This document shows positions 53,251-62,712 of a stretch of 64,000 nucleotides of DNA, in pieces (within the stretch, counting starts at the first letter, position 1; each line of letters begins with the position of its first letter). The position numbers were made by a program, and so were the translations under genes. The stretch is from Nocardia nova SH22a (lineage in GTDB: Bacteria; Actinomycetota; Actinomycetes; Mycobacteriales; Mycobacteriaceae), in contig NZ_CP006850.1 in assembly GCF_000523235.1 (NCBI RefSeq), positions 5,580,001 through 5,644,000 on the forward strand, read 5' to 3'. Under the pieces are notes generated by a model, which was not told the DNA's origin, did no database searches, and was given only the letters and a program-made list of their open reading frames with translations.

Positions 53251-54252
53251 ATGACGTCGATCGGGCTGTCCCGCAGAGCGATGCTCGCCCTGGCAGCGAG
53301 CGTACCGTTGAGCGTTGTGGCATCCCGACGCGCAGTGGCCGCCGCCCCGCCGATCCGATACACGATGACGGCGTTCACCAACACCAGCCAGACCGATATG
53401 TGGGTCTACGAATCCACCGACGCAACGAATTTCCAACTCGTCCAGGCCGAGGCTTACCGTCCACCGGACGCCGACCCCGCCGATACCCCAGCAGCGGCTG
53501 CCACGACCAAGAAGGGCTTGTGCCGCGACCCCAGCGTCTTTCGTCACCTCGACGGCGAGTACTACCTGACGTACACGACCGCATGGGACGGCAACACCAT
53601 CGGGTTCGCTCGCAGCCACGACCGGATCCACTGGGAGTTCCTGTACGAGTACACGATTCCGTTCGACGGTGTCACCCATACCTGGGCGCCGAAATGGTTC
53701 GTCGACCATGACGGCACGGTCAGCGTCCTGGTGAACATCAACGACGGCACGGTCTTCCGGCCCTGCGTCATGACCGCGACCACCTCATCGCTGAGCCGGC
53801 TGCACTGGACCACGCCCATACCGCTGGCAGGCGTCATCCCCGCACCGGACAGCCTCGGCTACATCGACACCACGGTCACGTTGTCGCAAGGACGCTACTA
53901 CGCGTTCGTCAAGAACGAATCGACCAAGAACGTCGAGGTCGCGATGGCCGACCGCCTGGTCGGCCCGTACACGTTCGCGCGAACCGGGAACTGGGCGAGC
54001 TGGGGCGGACCGGGCCCGGGACAACCGCGCGAGGGACAGTGCGTGATCCCGCTCCCCGACGGCCGATGGCGGATCTACCTGGATGCCTACGACCTCGACG
54101 AACCCACGCACGGTCACTATCTCTACAGCGACACCGTCACCGGCGACCTGCTCGGCGAGTGGACCACCCCGAAGGACCTGCCCGCCCTGTCCGGGTTCGT
54201 CCGCCACTTCACCGTGTTACCCGAACAGCTGAACGGTTACCCGAACAGCTGA
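53251..54252 (+). CDS. Tat-exported GH43-like beta-propeller protein
   Basis: 333 residues. The N-terminus has a twin-arginine signal (SRRAMLALAASVPLSVVASRRAVAAA, about 9-34), so export is expected. The mature part resembles five-bladed GH43-type glycosidases (CRDPSVFRHLDGEYYLTYT, HTWAPKWF, PDSLGYIDTTV), with acidic residues in each conserved block. The start at ATG 53251 puts the Arg pair in the right place; the frame remains open to 53125. Its 3' end contains a 20-bp tandem duplication that changes the frame just before the stop. The substrate is probably an arabinose- or galactose-containing glycan, unproven. Confidence 0.78.
   Translation: MTSIGLSRRAMLALAASVPLSVVASRRAVAAAPPIRYTMTAFTNTSQTDMWVYESTDATNFQLVQAEAYRPPDADPADTPAAAATTKKGLCRDPSVFRHLDGEYYLTYTTAWDGNTIGFARSHDRIHWEFLYEYTIPFDGVTHTWAPKWFVDHDGTVSVLVNINDGTVFRPCVMTATTSSLSRLHWTTPIPLAGVIPAPDSLGYIDTTVTLSQGRYYAFVKNESTKNVEVAMADRLVGPYTFARTGNWASWGGPGPGQPREGQCVIPLPDGRWRIYLDAYDLDEPTHGHYLYSDTVTGDLLGEWTTPKDLPALSGFVRHFTVLPEQLNGYPNS
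54217..54252 (+). repeat. 20-bp tandem duplication at the GH43-like 3' end
   Basis: TTACCCGAACAGCTGA occurs at 54217-54232 and 54237-54252. The second copy is read in a shifted frame and supplies the stop; with a single copy the protein would continue about 20 residues to a stop near 54311. Confidence 0.85.
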
Positions 54253-54507
54253 GCTTCGAGCCGCGGCCTGCCCGCACCGACCGGGCACCCACGGCCCCGC
54301 TCTCGGCATAGTCACCGAATGCGCGGATCGAGTACGAAATGATGCAACCGGTAATCCAACCCGTGGCCTGAAGTCCAGTATCCCGACTCCACGAAACCGG
54401 GGGAACGTCAGCGAGCGGTTCCACGCGACATACCTCGACGAGGCGTTGGGCTTCGTCTCGGCCCGGACGGCGGCGTGGCGCACCTCCGGCGACAAGAGTG
54501 CCGCGCA

Positions 54508-55524
54508 CTACCGCGAAACGGTACTCGCCGAACGACTTTCGAGGCGGTGTGCGAGCCGCCCGAGCAGGAGTACTTCCGCGACGATGGTGATCGCGCCGAG
54601 CAACGCCGAGACGATCGTGGTCGGCATCATGAAGGCGGTGTGGCCGACGAGGATGCCACCGGCGAGCCAGACGCTATGTCGTGCAGTCCAATTCGAAGCA
54701 CTCCACCAGCGCGGTACCGTCCACGCGAAGCTGCCGCCGAGTAGCGCGGCGGCGAGCATCGGAAGCACGAGCGGGAAGCCGTCGCCGAAGATCGAGGTCT
54801 GGCGTAGCCCCGGCGGCAGCAGGAGGATCAGGAAGATCGGTGTCACCACACCCGCCACGAGGCCGACGATGGGCGGGCTCGGCACCGTTGCCGTCGGCGT
54901 GATGGCGGGTGGGTCGCGCCGAGGCAGCACCCGTAGTGCCAGGAAGGCGAGCACCGCCATCGCGACGAGGAAGGTCACCGTCCATCCCCACGGCGTCCGG
55001 TAACCGGGGTCCTCGGTCTCCGCTATGACCGCGCGTAGCCCGAACACCCCGACGATGGCGAGCGCGCCGATCCCGACGAGGCCGGGCGCATGCAGGTACG
55101 GCCGCCCTCGGTGAGCGGGAAACAGCAGGTCGGTGAGCATGATCGGAACGAGCACGCTGAACACCACGTGCACGCCGACCTGCGATACCCAGTAGGACCA
55201 GTTGATCCCGAATGCTCGCAGGCCCCAGTCGGCGGCGCCGTAGATGTTCGGGCTCGTCAGCGCGCGCAGTCCGATTCCGTCCTCGGCCAATTCGTAGACG
55301 AGGCCGAGCAGCACGATGCTCGGCCATCCCGCGCCCACTCGCGCGGTCGCCTCGCGAACGAGAAGGACTCCGGCCCCGTACATCACCATCAACAGCGGCA
55401 GCAGCAGCCATGCGGCGGGCACCGCGACGGCGGTGAAGCTGAGCTCGGCGCACAGCGTCGTGAGTATCACCAAGGTCCACGCTGCGCGCAGCCGGTAGGC
55501 GGGTCGAGCACTGTTGTCGGACAT
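54508..55524 (-). CDS. Integral membrane protein of unknown function
   Basis: 338 residues with about nine or ten hydrophobic segments, the first at about 12-35 and the last at about 295-325. No transporter motif is recognised. ATG 55524 follows CGGAGAG. It is 53 bp downstream of the PhnB-like gene on the same strand and could be cotranscribed with it. The 255 bp between it and the GH43-like gene contain nothing I can name. Confidence 0.75.
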   Translation of the reverse strand: MSDNSARPAYRLRAAWTLVILTTLCAELSFTAVAVPAAWLLLPLLMVMYGAGVLLVREATARVGAGWPSIVLLGLVYELAEDGIGLRALTSPNIYGAADWGLRAFGINWSYWVSQVGVHVVFSVLVPIMLTDLLFPAHRGRPYLHAPGLVGIGALAIVGVFGLRAVIAETEDPGYRTPWGWTVTFLVAMAVLAFLALRVLPRRDPPAITPTATVPSPPIVGLVAGVVTPIFLILLLPPGLRQTSIFGDGFPLVLPMLAAALLGGSFAWTVPRWWSASNWTARHSVWLAGGILVGHTAFMMPTTIVSALLGAITIVAEVLLLGRLAHRLESRSASTVSR

Positions 55525-55577
55525 GGCTTCTCTCCGGTGTCGTGCGGAAGGTGTTGTGGCGGGGCCGGATCAGGCGA

Positions 55578-56027
55578 TCATCCCGCGCCGGCCGCGCGCA
55601 GGCCCGCGACGTCGATCTTCCGCATGGCGTGCAGGGCGTTCAGAATCCGGGCGGCCGCGGCGGGTTCGGCCGCGTCCAGTAGTTCACGCAGCTCCGTGGG
55701 GTATACCTGCCAGGTCACGCCGAAACGGTCGGTCAACGATCCGCCGGGCCCTTCCTGGCCGCCGAGGGTGAGGGCGGACCACAGCTTGTCCACCTCCTCC
55801 TGGGTCTCGCAGTCGACGTAGATCGAGATCGCGCTGGTGAACACGAATCGGGCGTTGCCGTTGTAGGCCATGTAGCGCTGTCCGGCCAGTTCGAAGGTGA
55901 TCCTGCTGACGGCGCCTTCCGGATCGAGCTGCCGGTCGATGATCGCGGAATCGGTGAAGATTCCGGTGTAGAGTTCGGCGGCCTCTTCGGCGCGGCCATC
56001 GAAATACAGGAACGTACTCGGTTGCAC
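55578..56027 (-). CDS. PhnB-like VOC protein
   Basis: 149 residues with the PhnB/3-dmu-9_3-mt signature LYFDGRAEEAAELYTGIF, ITFELAGQRYMAYNG and GVTWQVYP. Members are small VOC dimers, often of unknown function. It follows the FAD monooxygenase gene by 23 bp and likely shares its transcript. Confidence 0.85.
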   Translation of the reverse strand: MQPSTFLYFDGRAEEAAELYTGIFTDSAIIDRQLDPEGAVSRITFELAGQRYMAYNGNARFVFTSAISIYVDCETQEEVDKLWSALTLGGQEGPGGSLTDRFGVTWQVYPTELRELLDAAEPAAAARILNALHAMRKIDVAGLRAAGAG

Positions 56028-56050
56028 GGTTTCTCCTTGTCATTCGGATT

Positions 56051-57280
56051 TCAGTTGCGTGCCAAGATCGGGTAGTCGTCCAGTTCCACTGTGTTGGCGA
56101 CCTTCTCCATGCCGCGGCCCACGAGTCGCCTCGGCAGATACGGCAGTACCCGGACCGCTTGGTTGCGCAGCCACAGCTGCGCCTTGGAGTCGGGCATCAG
56201 GCCGCCGTCGCCCTCTGTGCGCGCGAATTCGTGTGCCTGGTCGACGAATCGGCGCATCTTGCGCTCGTAGGCGAGGTACGCGATGCGGTGATCGCCGTCG
56301 GCCGCGGCGAGTTCGCCGGCCAGCACGTAGGCCCCGACGAGCGCGAGGCTGGTGCCGATGCCGGACATCGGGGAGGCGCAGTAGGCGGAGTCGCCCAGCA
56401 GCACGGTGCGGTGCTGCGCCCAAGAATTCACCTCGACCTGAAGCACCCGGTCGAAGTAGAAGTCCGGGGTGTCCCAGATGGACGACAGCAATCGCGGGAT
56501 CTCCCACCCCTCGCCCGCGAAGGCTTCGACCACGATGCGCTTCTGCGCGTCGACGTCGTCGCGGTCGTAGTGCACCGGTGCCGAGCGCAGAAAGAAGGCC
56601 GCCAGCGCCGTACCCGGTTCGGGCTGTGGATAAAGACCGGCGGTCTTTCCCGGCCGTCCGTCCCGGCCGGGGATGGTGTACATCAGTTGCCAGCCGTCGT
56701 GCGCGATCGAGGTGGTGGCGGAGTACAGCGCAAGGTATGAGCCGAGGTCGCGTAGGTAGCGTTTCTCGGGGCCGAACGTGAGCCGACGAACGTTGGAGTG
56801 GATGCCGTCCGCGCCGACCAGCAGGTCGAACTGCCGGTCCTCGCCGTTGTCGAACCGGACGCGCACGCTGTCGTCGTCCTGCGCGATCGCGGAGATCGAG
56901 TCGCCGAAGCGATATTCGACGTCGTCCCGGGTGGCGTCGTGCAGGATTCCGGCCAGGTCGGTCCGGCGAATCGCGTATTCGGCTATGGGGCCGCCGGAAT
57001 CGCCGAACACCTCGGTGCTCAGCGTTGCGACGCGCCGGTTGTCGCGGTCGACGAACGCCATGCCGCGCGCGCCGGTGTGCGCGGCCTCGACCTCGGGGAT
57101 GATGCCGGTGCGCTCCGCGACTTCCCTTGCGGTGCCGCGGATGTCGACGGCGTGGCCGCCGGTGCGTGGTCCGGGTGCGCGCTCGACGATGGTGGGTCGG
57201 AAGCCGTAGCGGTGTAGCCAGTAGGCGAGGGTCGGGCCCGCGATTCCGGCACCGGAAACAAGGATATTCCGGTTCTTCAT
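56051..57280 (-). CDS. FAD-dependent monooxygenase (PHBH/TetX-like)
   Basis: 409 residues with FAD motif SGAGIAGPTLAYWLHRYG (8-25), the DG motif VGADGIHSNVRRLTFG, and the GD motif VLLGDSAYCASPMSGIGTSLALVGAY. The pattern is that of single-component FAD hydroxylases, including antibiotic-inactivating TetX relatives. ATG 57280 follows AGGAG; the frame stays open to 57421 through the promoter. It diverges from a GntR-TetR regulator, which suggests induction by its substrate, possibly a xenobiotic. Confidence 0.9.
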   Translation of the reverse strand: MKNRNILVSGAGIAGPTLAYWLHRYGFRPTIVERAPGPRTGGHAVDIRGTAREVAERTGIIPEVEAAHTGARGMAFVDRDNRRVATLSTEVFGDSGGPIAEYAIRRTDLAGILHDATRDDVEYRFGDSISAIAQDDDSVRVRFDNGEDRQFDLLVGADGIHSNVRRLTFGPEKRYLRDLGSYLALYSATTSIAHDGWQLMYTIPGRDGRPGKTAGLYPQPEPGTALAAFFLRSAPVHYDRDDVDAQKRIVVEAFAGEGWEIPRLLSSIWDTPDFYFDRVLQVEVNSWAQHRTVLLGDSAYCASPMSGIGTSLALVGAYVLAGELAAADGDHRIAYLAYERKMRRFVDQAHEFARTEGDGGLMPDSKAQLWLRNQAVRVLPYLPRRLVGRGMEKVANTVELDDYPILARN

Positions 57281-57426
57281 GAGCACTCCTGATCGAGTCG
57301 ATGTCGCCCGACGCGCGGTCGGGTCGCTGTCCGACGGTCCTGTGAACACTGTTCGCAAGGTGTGTCCGCCCTTGTCGTACACCGTAGACAAACATGCTGG
57401 CATCGACCATTTTCTGAGCAAAAATG

Positions 57427-57461
57427 TGTACTGGTCAGGTGGAAAAATGAACTAGTACACT
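57427..57461. promoter_or_regulatory. Inverted repeat, candidate GntR/TetR operator
   Basis: GTGTACT (57427-57433) and AGTACAC (57455-57461) are perfect inverted arms 21 bp apart between the divergent monooxygenase and regulator genes, with an ACTAGT palindrome inside. Confidence 0.6.
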
Positions 57462-57491
57462 AAGGCTGGTACATCAAAAGATCGGAGCACT

Positions 57492-58442
57492 ATGTCCGCG
57501 CAGCAGCGCCCGCAGGCGCCGTACCTGGCGATCGCCGAGGAGATCAGGGCCAGGATTGCCGGTGGCGAGCTTCGGCCGGGGGATCGGGTGCCCTCCATCC
57601 GGCAGATCGCACAGCGCTGGGGCGTGGCGATCGCGACCGCGACCAGGGTGACCGCGGTGCTGCGCGAGGACGGCTGGGTGGAAGCGCGGGTCGGTTCGGG
57701 CACCGTGGTCAGCGCGCGGGCCGGGCGCAAGCGGCCGACAGCGCTGAGCCCAGCTGTGTCGCAGGAGCTTTCCGAGCGAGCCTCGCATCGACACCTGCTG
57801 CGCAAGGCCATCGCGATCGCCGATGTCGAGGGGCTGGACGCGGTGTCGATGCGAAGGCTCGCCGCCGAGTTCGGTACCGGCCCGACGTCGCTGTACCGGC
57901 ATGTGGCGAGCAAGGAGCAACTGCTGACCCAGATGGCCGACGAGACCTTCGGCGAACTCGACCTGCCCGGACCGAACGAGCAGGGGTGGCGTGCCGGGCT
58001 GGAACTGATCGCTCGCAGGCAGTGGCAGCTGTTCCGGCAACACCTTTGGCTGCCGCGAGTCGTCTCGTTCACCCGACCCCTGCTCGCCCCCAACATGATG
58101 GCGCAGACCGAATGGACGCTGGGCGCGCTGGACGGACTCGGCTTGTCCGCCTCCGCGCGTATGCGCGAAGCCATGACACTGCACGCCCTCGTCCTGACCA
58201 TCGCGCTGTCGATGGCCGAGGAAGCCGAGGCGGAGCAGAGTACCGGCGTCACCCTCGCCGGCTGGCGCGCCGCACAACGAACCAAGGCGCACAACCTACT
58301 CGTCAGCGGCCGATTCCCCTTACTGGCAACGGTTCCCGAGGACACCACCGCCGACTTGGACGCACTGTTCGACTACGGCCTCGCCCGCCATCTCGACGGC
58401 TTCGCCGTGCTTCTGGCGCAATCGACGGATCCGTCTCGCTGA
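57492..58442 (+). CDS. GntR-TetR hybrid transcriptional regulator
   Basis: 316 residues with two DNA-binding modules. Residues about 10-75 are a GntR winged helix (YLAIAEEIRARIAGGELRPGDRVPSIRQIAQRWGVAIATATR), and residues about 95-145 are a TetR HTH (LLRKAIAIADVEGLDAVSMRRLAAEFGTGPTSLYRHVASKE), followed by a TetR_C ligand domain. Such double HTH proteins are known among actinobacteria, often next to FAD monooxygenases or efflux genes, as here. ATG 57492 is the first start after the operator-like repeat. Confidence 0.9.
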   Translation: MSAQQRPQAPYLAIAEEIRARIAGGELRPGDRVPSIRQIAQRWGVAIATATRVTAVLREDGWVEARVGSGTVVSARAGRKRPTALSPAVSQELSERASHRHLLRKAIAIADVEGLDAVSMRRLAAEFGTGPTSLYRHVASKEQLLTQMADETFGELDLPGPNEQGWRAGLELIARRQWQLFRQHLWLPRVVSFTRPLLAPNMMAQTEWTLGALDGLGLSASARMREAMTLHALVLTIALSMAEEAEAEQSTGVTLAGWRAAQRTKAHNLLVSGRFPLLATVPEDTTADLDALFDYGLARHLDGFAVLLAQSTDPSR

Positions 58443-58525
58443 CGGTTCATGCCGTCGACCCGTGGATACGCGGGTTGTTCCGGCGTCGAGTAATCGTAAC
58501 CGGCGTCAATCGTCAACGTCCCCAG

Positions 58526-58675
58526 CAAAAACGCTGGTCAGTACCGTTCCCATCCTTACAGTGCCCCGCCGAGGGCACTTTCCTGCGACATGTTTTCGCA
58601 GGTCACAGCGTTTGGTGTGTCACTTGCAGAAACGGCCTTCGGCATTCTCCCAGGTCGCACGTCGCAGGTTCGAGC
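58526..58675 (+). repeat. Imperfect 150-bp direct repeat, copy 1
   Basis: It shares with 63513-63662 the blocks CGCTGG, CCGTTCCCAT, GCCCCGCCGAG, CCTGCGACAT and an identical 3' end (CCCAGGTCGCACGTCGCAGG, then TTCGAG). GTCGCAGGTTCGA (58661-58673) is repeated inverted at 58692-58704. The surrounding 58443-59115 has no credible gene. Confidence 0.75.
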
Positions 58676-59115
58676 CCCCCAAAAAAGGTGTTCGAACCTG
58701 CGACACAGACCGCCAGGCCAGCCGAATTGCCGAATCACAAGCGGAGAGCAACCGCATTTCAACTCATGCCACACCGAATCACACCCCGGCCGAGCCACCC
58801 ATGACCCGCCGCCAACCGCCCGGCTCCCAAGCAAGCAGCCTCGGCCGATGACGACACCCTCTGATGCATCTCAACAATCGAGCCGATCGACCGCAACACA
58901 CCAAATCCACTGACAGCAAATCACACCCCCTAAACCAAGAGCGCAGTTCCCAACCGCCAAGGAAGGCACCGGGCACAGCGGGAGCGTCCTGGTGCTCGGC
59001 GCGGGCGGTGAAACCAGGGAGTGGGGAGGCTACAACGCCAATTCCCCTGATCCTGGTGCAGTGTCGAGCACGTCACGAGCATTCTCGGGTTGATCAAGGT
59101 CCGGGCGGTGCCGAT

Positions 59116-59392
59116 CTGATCAACGCTGCACTCGACATCCATGCCGACGGCCCAGCGTTCGGCTACCGATTCATCACCGACGAACTACCCGCCCGCGATA
59201 TTCGCGCCAGCGAGAACAGAGTCGCCAGATTGTTTTCAGCACAACGGATCTGGAGCGTGTTTCGCCAAGAAACGCGGGCTCAACCGCGAGGCCGGCCCAC
59301 CAGTCCGCAACGACCTCGTCGGGCGCAGATTCACTGCCAGCGAACCGGACGCGACATGGTTGACAGACATCACGGAACATCCCACGACTTAG
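59116..59392 (+). pseudogene. IS3-family transposase OrfB remnant
   Basis: One frame reads LINAALDIHADGPAFGYRFITDELPARDI...QRIWSVF and, from about 59255, another frame continues CFAKKRGLNREAGPP...FTASEPDATWLTDITEHPT. Together they are the region just before and at the start of the integrase core of IS3-type OrfB (first catalytic Asp in WLTDITEH). A frameshift separates the halves and the rest of the gene is missing, so it is inactive. Confidence 0.8.
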
Positions 59393-59501
59393 ATTCCAGC
59401 AGTCGTCGCGATGAGTACGGTGTTCTCCGGCTCAGCGGGGGTGCCTCACGTCTCGGACGCGAGCATGTCTGTTACTTCCCGCGCATGCCTGAGCAGTAGG
59501 C

Positions 59502-60425
59502 ATGGACCGCAGGCCGAACGGTGAGGAAGCCAACAAGGAACACGTCTTCCAGGAGCGGTGCTTCAACTACTCGGCAACCGTACAGACCTGCCGGACTCGT
59601 ATCGGTGAATCAACCGAGGAACGACGCTTCACCGATACTGTGCCAGTCGTGACCGAGACGGCGCCTGGAGAGCGTGACCGCGAGCGAGTCGAGTCCGCGC
59701 GCAGGGTCCTGCTGGTGGTGTTGCTGACCGTTCCCGTCCTCAAGCTGAGTTGGACGTTCGGAGGCGGTGGCGCTGCCCGTGACGCGTTGGGTGCGATGGG
59801 GCCGAGCCACTGGCTCGACATCGTGATCGGCGTGTTCCTGGCCGAGCCGCTGCTCGCGACCGTTCTCGCCATCGTCGTGTCGTGGGCGAGTTACGGGTAT
59901 TCCGCCGCTCGTGGGGGCGCGGGCCGAGGCGAGTCCCAGCCACCGACGGTCACCGCCCTCATCGCCGCGATCGTGCCGATCGGTCTGGGTGTGATCGTGG
60001 GTGCGTTCAACGGGCTCGGCTGGGGCCTGGTGGCCGGCGCAGTCGGCTACGCCCTGCGGCTGGGCGTCATTCTCGAGTATCGGACCGGACGGCGCGTCGT
60101 CGCGACCGGTAAACGCGCCGGAAGCCGACCGGCCACCATCGCCGGGCGTGGCGCCGACGTCTTGCGGGCGCTCGCGCTGGCACTGAGCCTGGTGCTGCTG
60201 CCGTTGCTCGGGATCATCGCAGCACTCGACGGTCGCGCGTGGAGCACCGTGCAGCACTGTGAGGTGAATACCGGTACCGGCGCCCATCGTGTCCGGGTGG
60301 CGGAACTGGCCCGCTCCGGCGACGGCATCGTCGCCTGGAACATCGAAGGCCGCGAAGTCGTCAACGCGATCAACTGCGCCATGGACCCGGACGACCGGAT
60401 CCGCGAACCCTGGTGGCGCGTCTGA
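59502..60425 (+). CDS. Membrane protein of unknown function
   Basis: Up to 307 residues; about five hydrophobic segments (VLLVVLLTVPVLKLSWTF, WLDIVIGVFLAEPLLATVLAIVVSWA, VTALIAAIVPIGLGVIVGAFNGLGWGLVAGAVGYAL, ALALALSLVLLPLLGIIAAL) and a C-terminal soluble tail. The first 49 residues look non-coding-like; GTG 59649 may be the true start. No family recognised. Confidence 0.6.
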   Translation: MDRRPNGEEANKEHVFQERCFNYSATVQTCRTRIGESTEERRFTDTVPVVTETAPGERDRERVESARRVLLVVLLTVPVLKLSWTFGGGGAARDALGAMGPSHWLDIVIGVFLAEPLLATVLAIVVSWASYGYSAARGGAGRGESQPPTVTALIAAIVPIGLGVIVGAFNGLGWGLVAGAVGYALRLGVILEYRTGRRVVATGKRAGSRPATIAGRGADVLRALALALSLVLLPLLGIIAALDGRAWSTVQHCEVNTGTGAHRVRVAELARSGDGIVAWNIEGREVVNAINCAMDPDDRIREPWWRV

Positions 60426-60558
60426 CTTTTCACAACGCCAGAGGCCGCGATCCCGTCGAGATGGTGCGCTGTGGCGCGAACGTCTCGTTCTGAAGACGAT
60501 CGCGCTGCGGTTGCACACTCGGCCGGGTATCGAGATTCGCGGTCGCCGCGGAGGATAA

Positions 60559-61239
60559 TCAGGAGGCGCGGTTATTGCCCTGGCGTGCGCTTGGGGCGCG
60601 CCACTCGTAATGCAGTGCGCACCAGCGGAATCCGAATACGGCCAACATGGTCGCAGCACCGACGACGTCGGAGTAGTAGCCCAGATGAAGCAGTCCCGCA
60701 GTGATGCTGGAGCCCAACAGCGCTGGAATGGCATAGATTTCGCGGTCCGGGCGCAGGATCAGGGGAGTCTGTCCCGCGAGGATGTCGCGGATCACTCCGC
60801 CCCCGACCGCCGTGACCAGCCCGAGCAGCGCCGCAGAGGGGGCTCCCAGCCCCGCGTCGGCGGCCGTGAGGGTTCCGGTCACGCAGAACACTCCGAGTCC
60901 GAGGGCGTCAGCGATATCGAGGGGGCGGCCCGACAGGCGGCTCGAGGGGTGCCAGAAGAAAATGATGAGCGCCGCGAGCAGCGCGATAGCGAGGTAGGTG
61001 AGGTTGACGAACGCGGCAGGGGGATGGGTGCCGATGACCAGGTCTCGGATGATGCCTCCCCCGACCGCGGTGGCGGCGGCCAGGGTGGCAATGCCGACAA
61101 TGTCGAGTTTCTTATGCACGGCCAGCAGAGCACCCGATACGGCGAAGGCGAAGGTGCCCAGGTGATCTCCGATCAGCTGGAACGCGGACACAGCGGAATG
61201 CAGGTTGTCACCGTCAGCGAAATCGAGTGCTGTCGCCAC
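60559..61239 (-). CDS. TRIC-type/UPF0126 cation channel family protein
   Basis: 226 residues built from two repeats, each with a GGGIIRD/GGGVIRD motif (TAVGGGIIRDLVIG and TAVGGGVIRDILAG), and seven membrane segments. Prokaryotic TRIC proteins form trimeric potassium-permeable channels. ATG 61239 is the clear start. It diverges from the M20 amidohydrolase. Confidence 0.92.
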   Translation of the reverse strand: MATALDFADGDNLHSAVSAFQLIGDHLGTFAFAVSGALLAVHKKLDIVGIATLAAATAVGGGIIRDLVIGTHPPAAFVNLTYLAIALLAALIIFFWHPSSRLSGRPLDIADALGLGVFCVTGTLTAADAGLGAPSAALLGLVTAVGGGVIRDILAGQTPLILRPDREIYAIPALLGSSITAGLLHLGYYSDVVGAATMLAVFGFRWCALHYEWRAPSARQGNNRAS

Positions 61240-61286
61240 GTGGTTCTCCCGGTTTTGGACGTCACGAATCAGCCAACACCGGCAAC

Positions 61287-61307
61287 GATAGCTAATGATC
61301 AGCTATC
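61287..61307. promoter_or_regulatory. Inverted repeat in a divergent promoter
   Basis: GATAGCT-N7-AGCTATC lies 48 bp upstream of the channel gene start and 108 bp before the amidohydrolase ATG, in a short AT-richer stretch; a candidate operator. Confidence 0.5.
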
Positions 61308-61414
61308 TTATTTGGGGTCGATCACCTGACGATCGCGAGGTCGGGCGGGCGATCGATCCTCGGAGGCCACACCCACAACGCCGCGTGGAGCGGCCGACCA
61401 GGTTGGAGTTCTCG

Positions 61415-62707
61415 ATGTCCGATGACACGATCTACGACCGGTTCGACAAGGCTGCCGCCGCAGTGTCCGATCAGGTGATCTCCTGGCGGCATCACCTGCA
61501 CCAGCATCCGGAGTTGTCCAATCGTGAGGTGAACACCGCGGCGCTGATCGCCGATCATCTGCGGTCGCTGAACCTCGACGAGGTCCGCACCGGCATCGCC
61601 GGACACGGCGTGGTCGGTGTGCTTAAGGGCGGCAAGCCCGGAGACCGGGTGATCGCTCTGCGAGCCGATATCGACGCGCTGCCCGTGCCGGACGAATGCG
61701 GGGTCGAGTTCGCCTCCGCGTTCGTCGACGACGACTATCCCGGCGGACCGTTCCCGGTCTCACATGCCTGCGGGCACGACTGCCACACCTCGATGCTGAT
61801 GGGAGCGGCCACTGCGCTGGCCGCAGAACGTGAATCCCTACCCGGCACAGTGCTTTTCGTCTTCCAGCCCGCCGAGGAAGGCCCGCCGGTCGAGGAGAAG
61901 GGCGGCGCGAAGCAGATGATCGCCGAGGGGGCGTGCGACGACCCGCGCCCGACGATGGCATTCGGCTTCCACGTGGTGCCGTTGCCGAAGGGGTTCGTCG
62001 GCTATCGCGTCGGTAATCAGTTCGGGGCATCTAGTCTGATCAAGATCGAGATCACCGGTATGCAGGTACACGGTTCGACGCCGTGGATGGGCATCGACAC
62101 CATGCCCGCGGTCGGGGCGATCCTCACCGGAATCGGACAGCTCTACCGGCAGGTGAATGCCTTCGACCCGATCACCGTCACCATCGGCCACATCCAGGAC
62201 GTCGGCCGGTTCAACATCATCGGACAGACCACCACCCTGTGGGGCACCATCCGCTGCGCGGTCGAAGCCGACATGACCGAGGTGCAGAAACGGCTCGAAA
62301 CCCTCGCCACACATTCGGCACAGGCCTACAACTGCTCCGCCACAGTCGAGTATCTGCAGGACGTACCTGCGGTTCACAACCTCCAGCCCTGGGTCGACGC
62401 CGCTCTGCCGACACTCCACCGCGTGGTCGGAGAGGACAAGGTCGCCAACACCAGCGCGACTCTGGGATACGACGACGTCTCGGAGTTCGTCAACACCTAT
62501 GGCGGGCTGTATGTGACCCTCGGCGTGCAGGACGTCGAACTCGACGACACCGGCAACCCGCGCCCGACTCCGGGCGGCCGTGGCCTGTACATGAACCACA
62601 ACCCGCACTTCTACGCTGACGACGACACCCTCGTCACCGGGGTTAAGCTGCACTGCAACATGGCCTACGACCACCTCACCGGCAAGGTCGCCGCCAAAGG
62701 ATCCTGA
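61415..62707 (+). CDS. M20 family amidohydrolase/peptidase
   Basis: 430 residues of the M20D aminoacylase-hydrolase type. Zinc-binding motifs are HACGHDCHTSMLMG and QPAEEGPPVEEKGGAKQMI, with the family start SWRHHLHQHPELSNRE. It hydrolyses N-acyl amino acids or indole-acetyl-amino-acid-like amides. ATG 61415 follows GGTTGGAG; the longer frame from 61295 overlaps the promoter repeat. A strong terminator follows the stop. Confidence 0.93.
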   Translation: MSDDTIYDRFDKAAAAVSDQVISWRHHLHQHPELSNREVNTAALIADHLRSLNLDEVRTGIAGHGVVGVLKGGKPGDRVIALRADIDALPVPDECGVEFASAFVDDDYPGGPFPVSHACGHDCHTSMLMGAATALAAERESLPGTVLFVFQPAEEGPPVEEKGGAKQMIAEGACDDPRPTMAFGFHVVPLPKGFVGYRVGNQFGASSLIKIEITGMQVHGSTPWMGIDTMPAVGAILTGIGQLYRQVNAFDPITVTIGHIQDVGRFNIIGQTTTLWGTIRCAVEADMTEVQKRLETLATHSAQAYNCSATVEYLQDVPAVHNLQPWVDAALPTLHRVVGEDKVANTSATLGYDDVSEFVNTYGGLYVTLGVQDVELDDTGNPRPTPGGRGLYMNHNPHFYADDDTLVTGVKLHCNMAYDHLTGKVAAKGS

Positions 62708-62712
62708 CGTGC

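Noticed and set aside
56040..57410. A 456-codon minus-strand frame beside the FAD monooxygenase
   Set aside because: Same strand, different frame, Arg-rich and without motifs; the frame carrying the FAD motifs is 56051-57280.
58650..58704. A tRNA gene suggested by GGTTCGAGCC
   Set aside because: Only a T-loop-like string is present; no acceptor stem, D-arm or anticodon arm can be folded around it, nor at the second copy near 63650.
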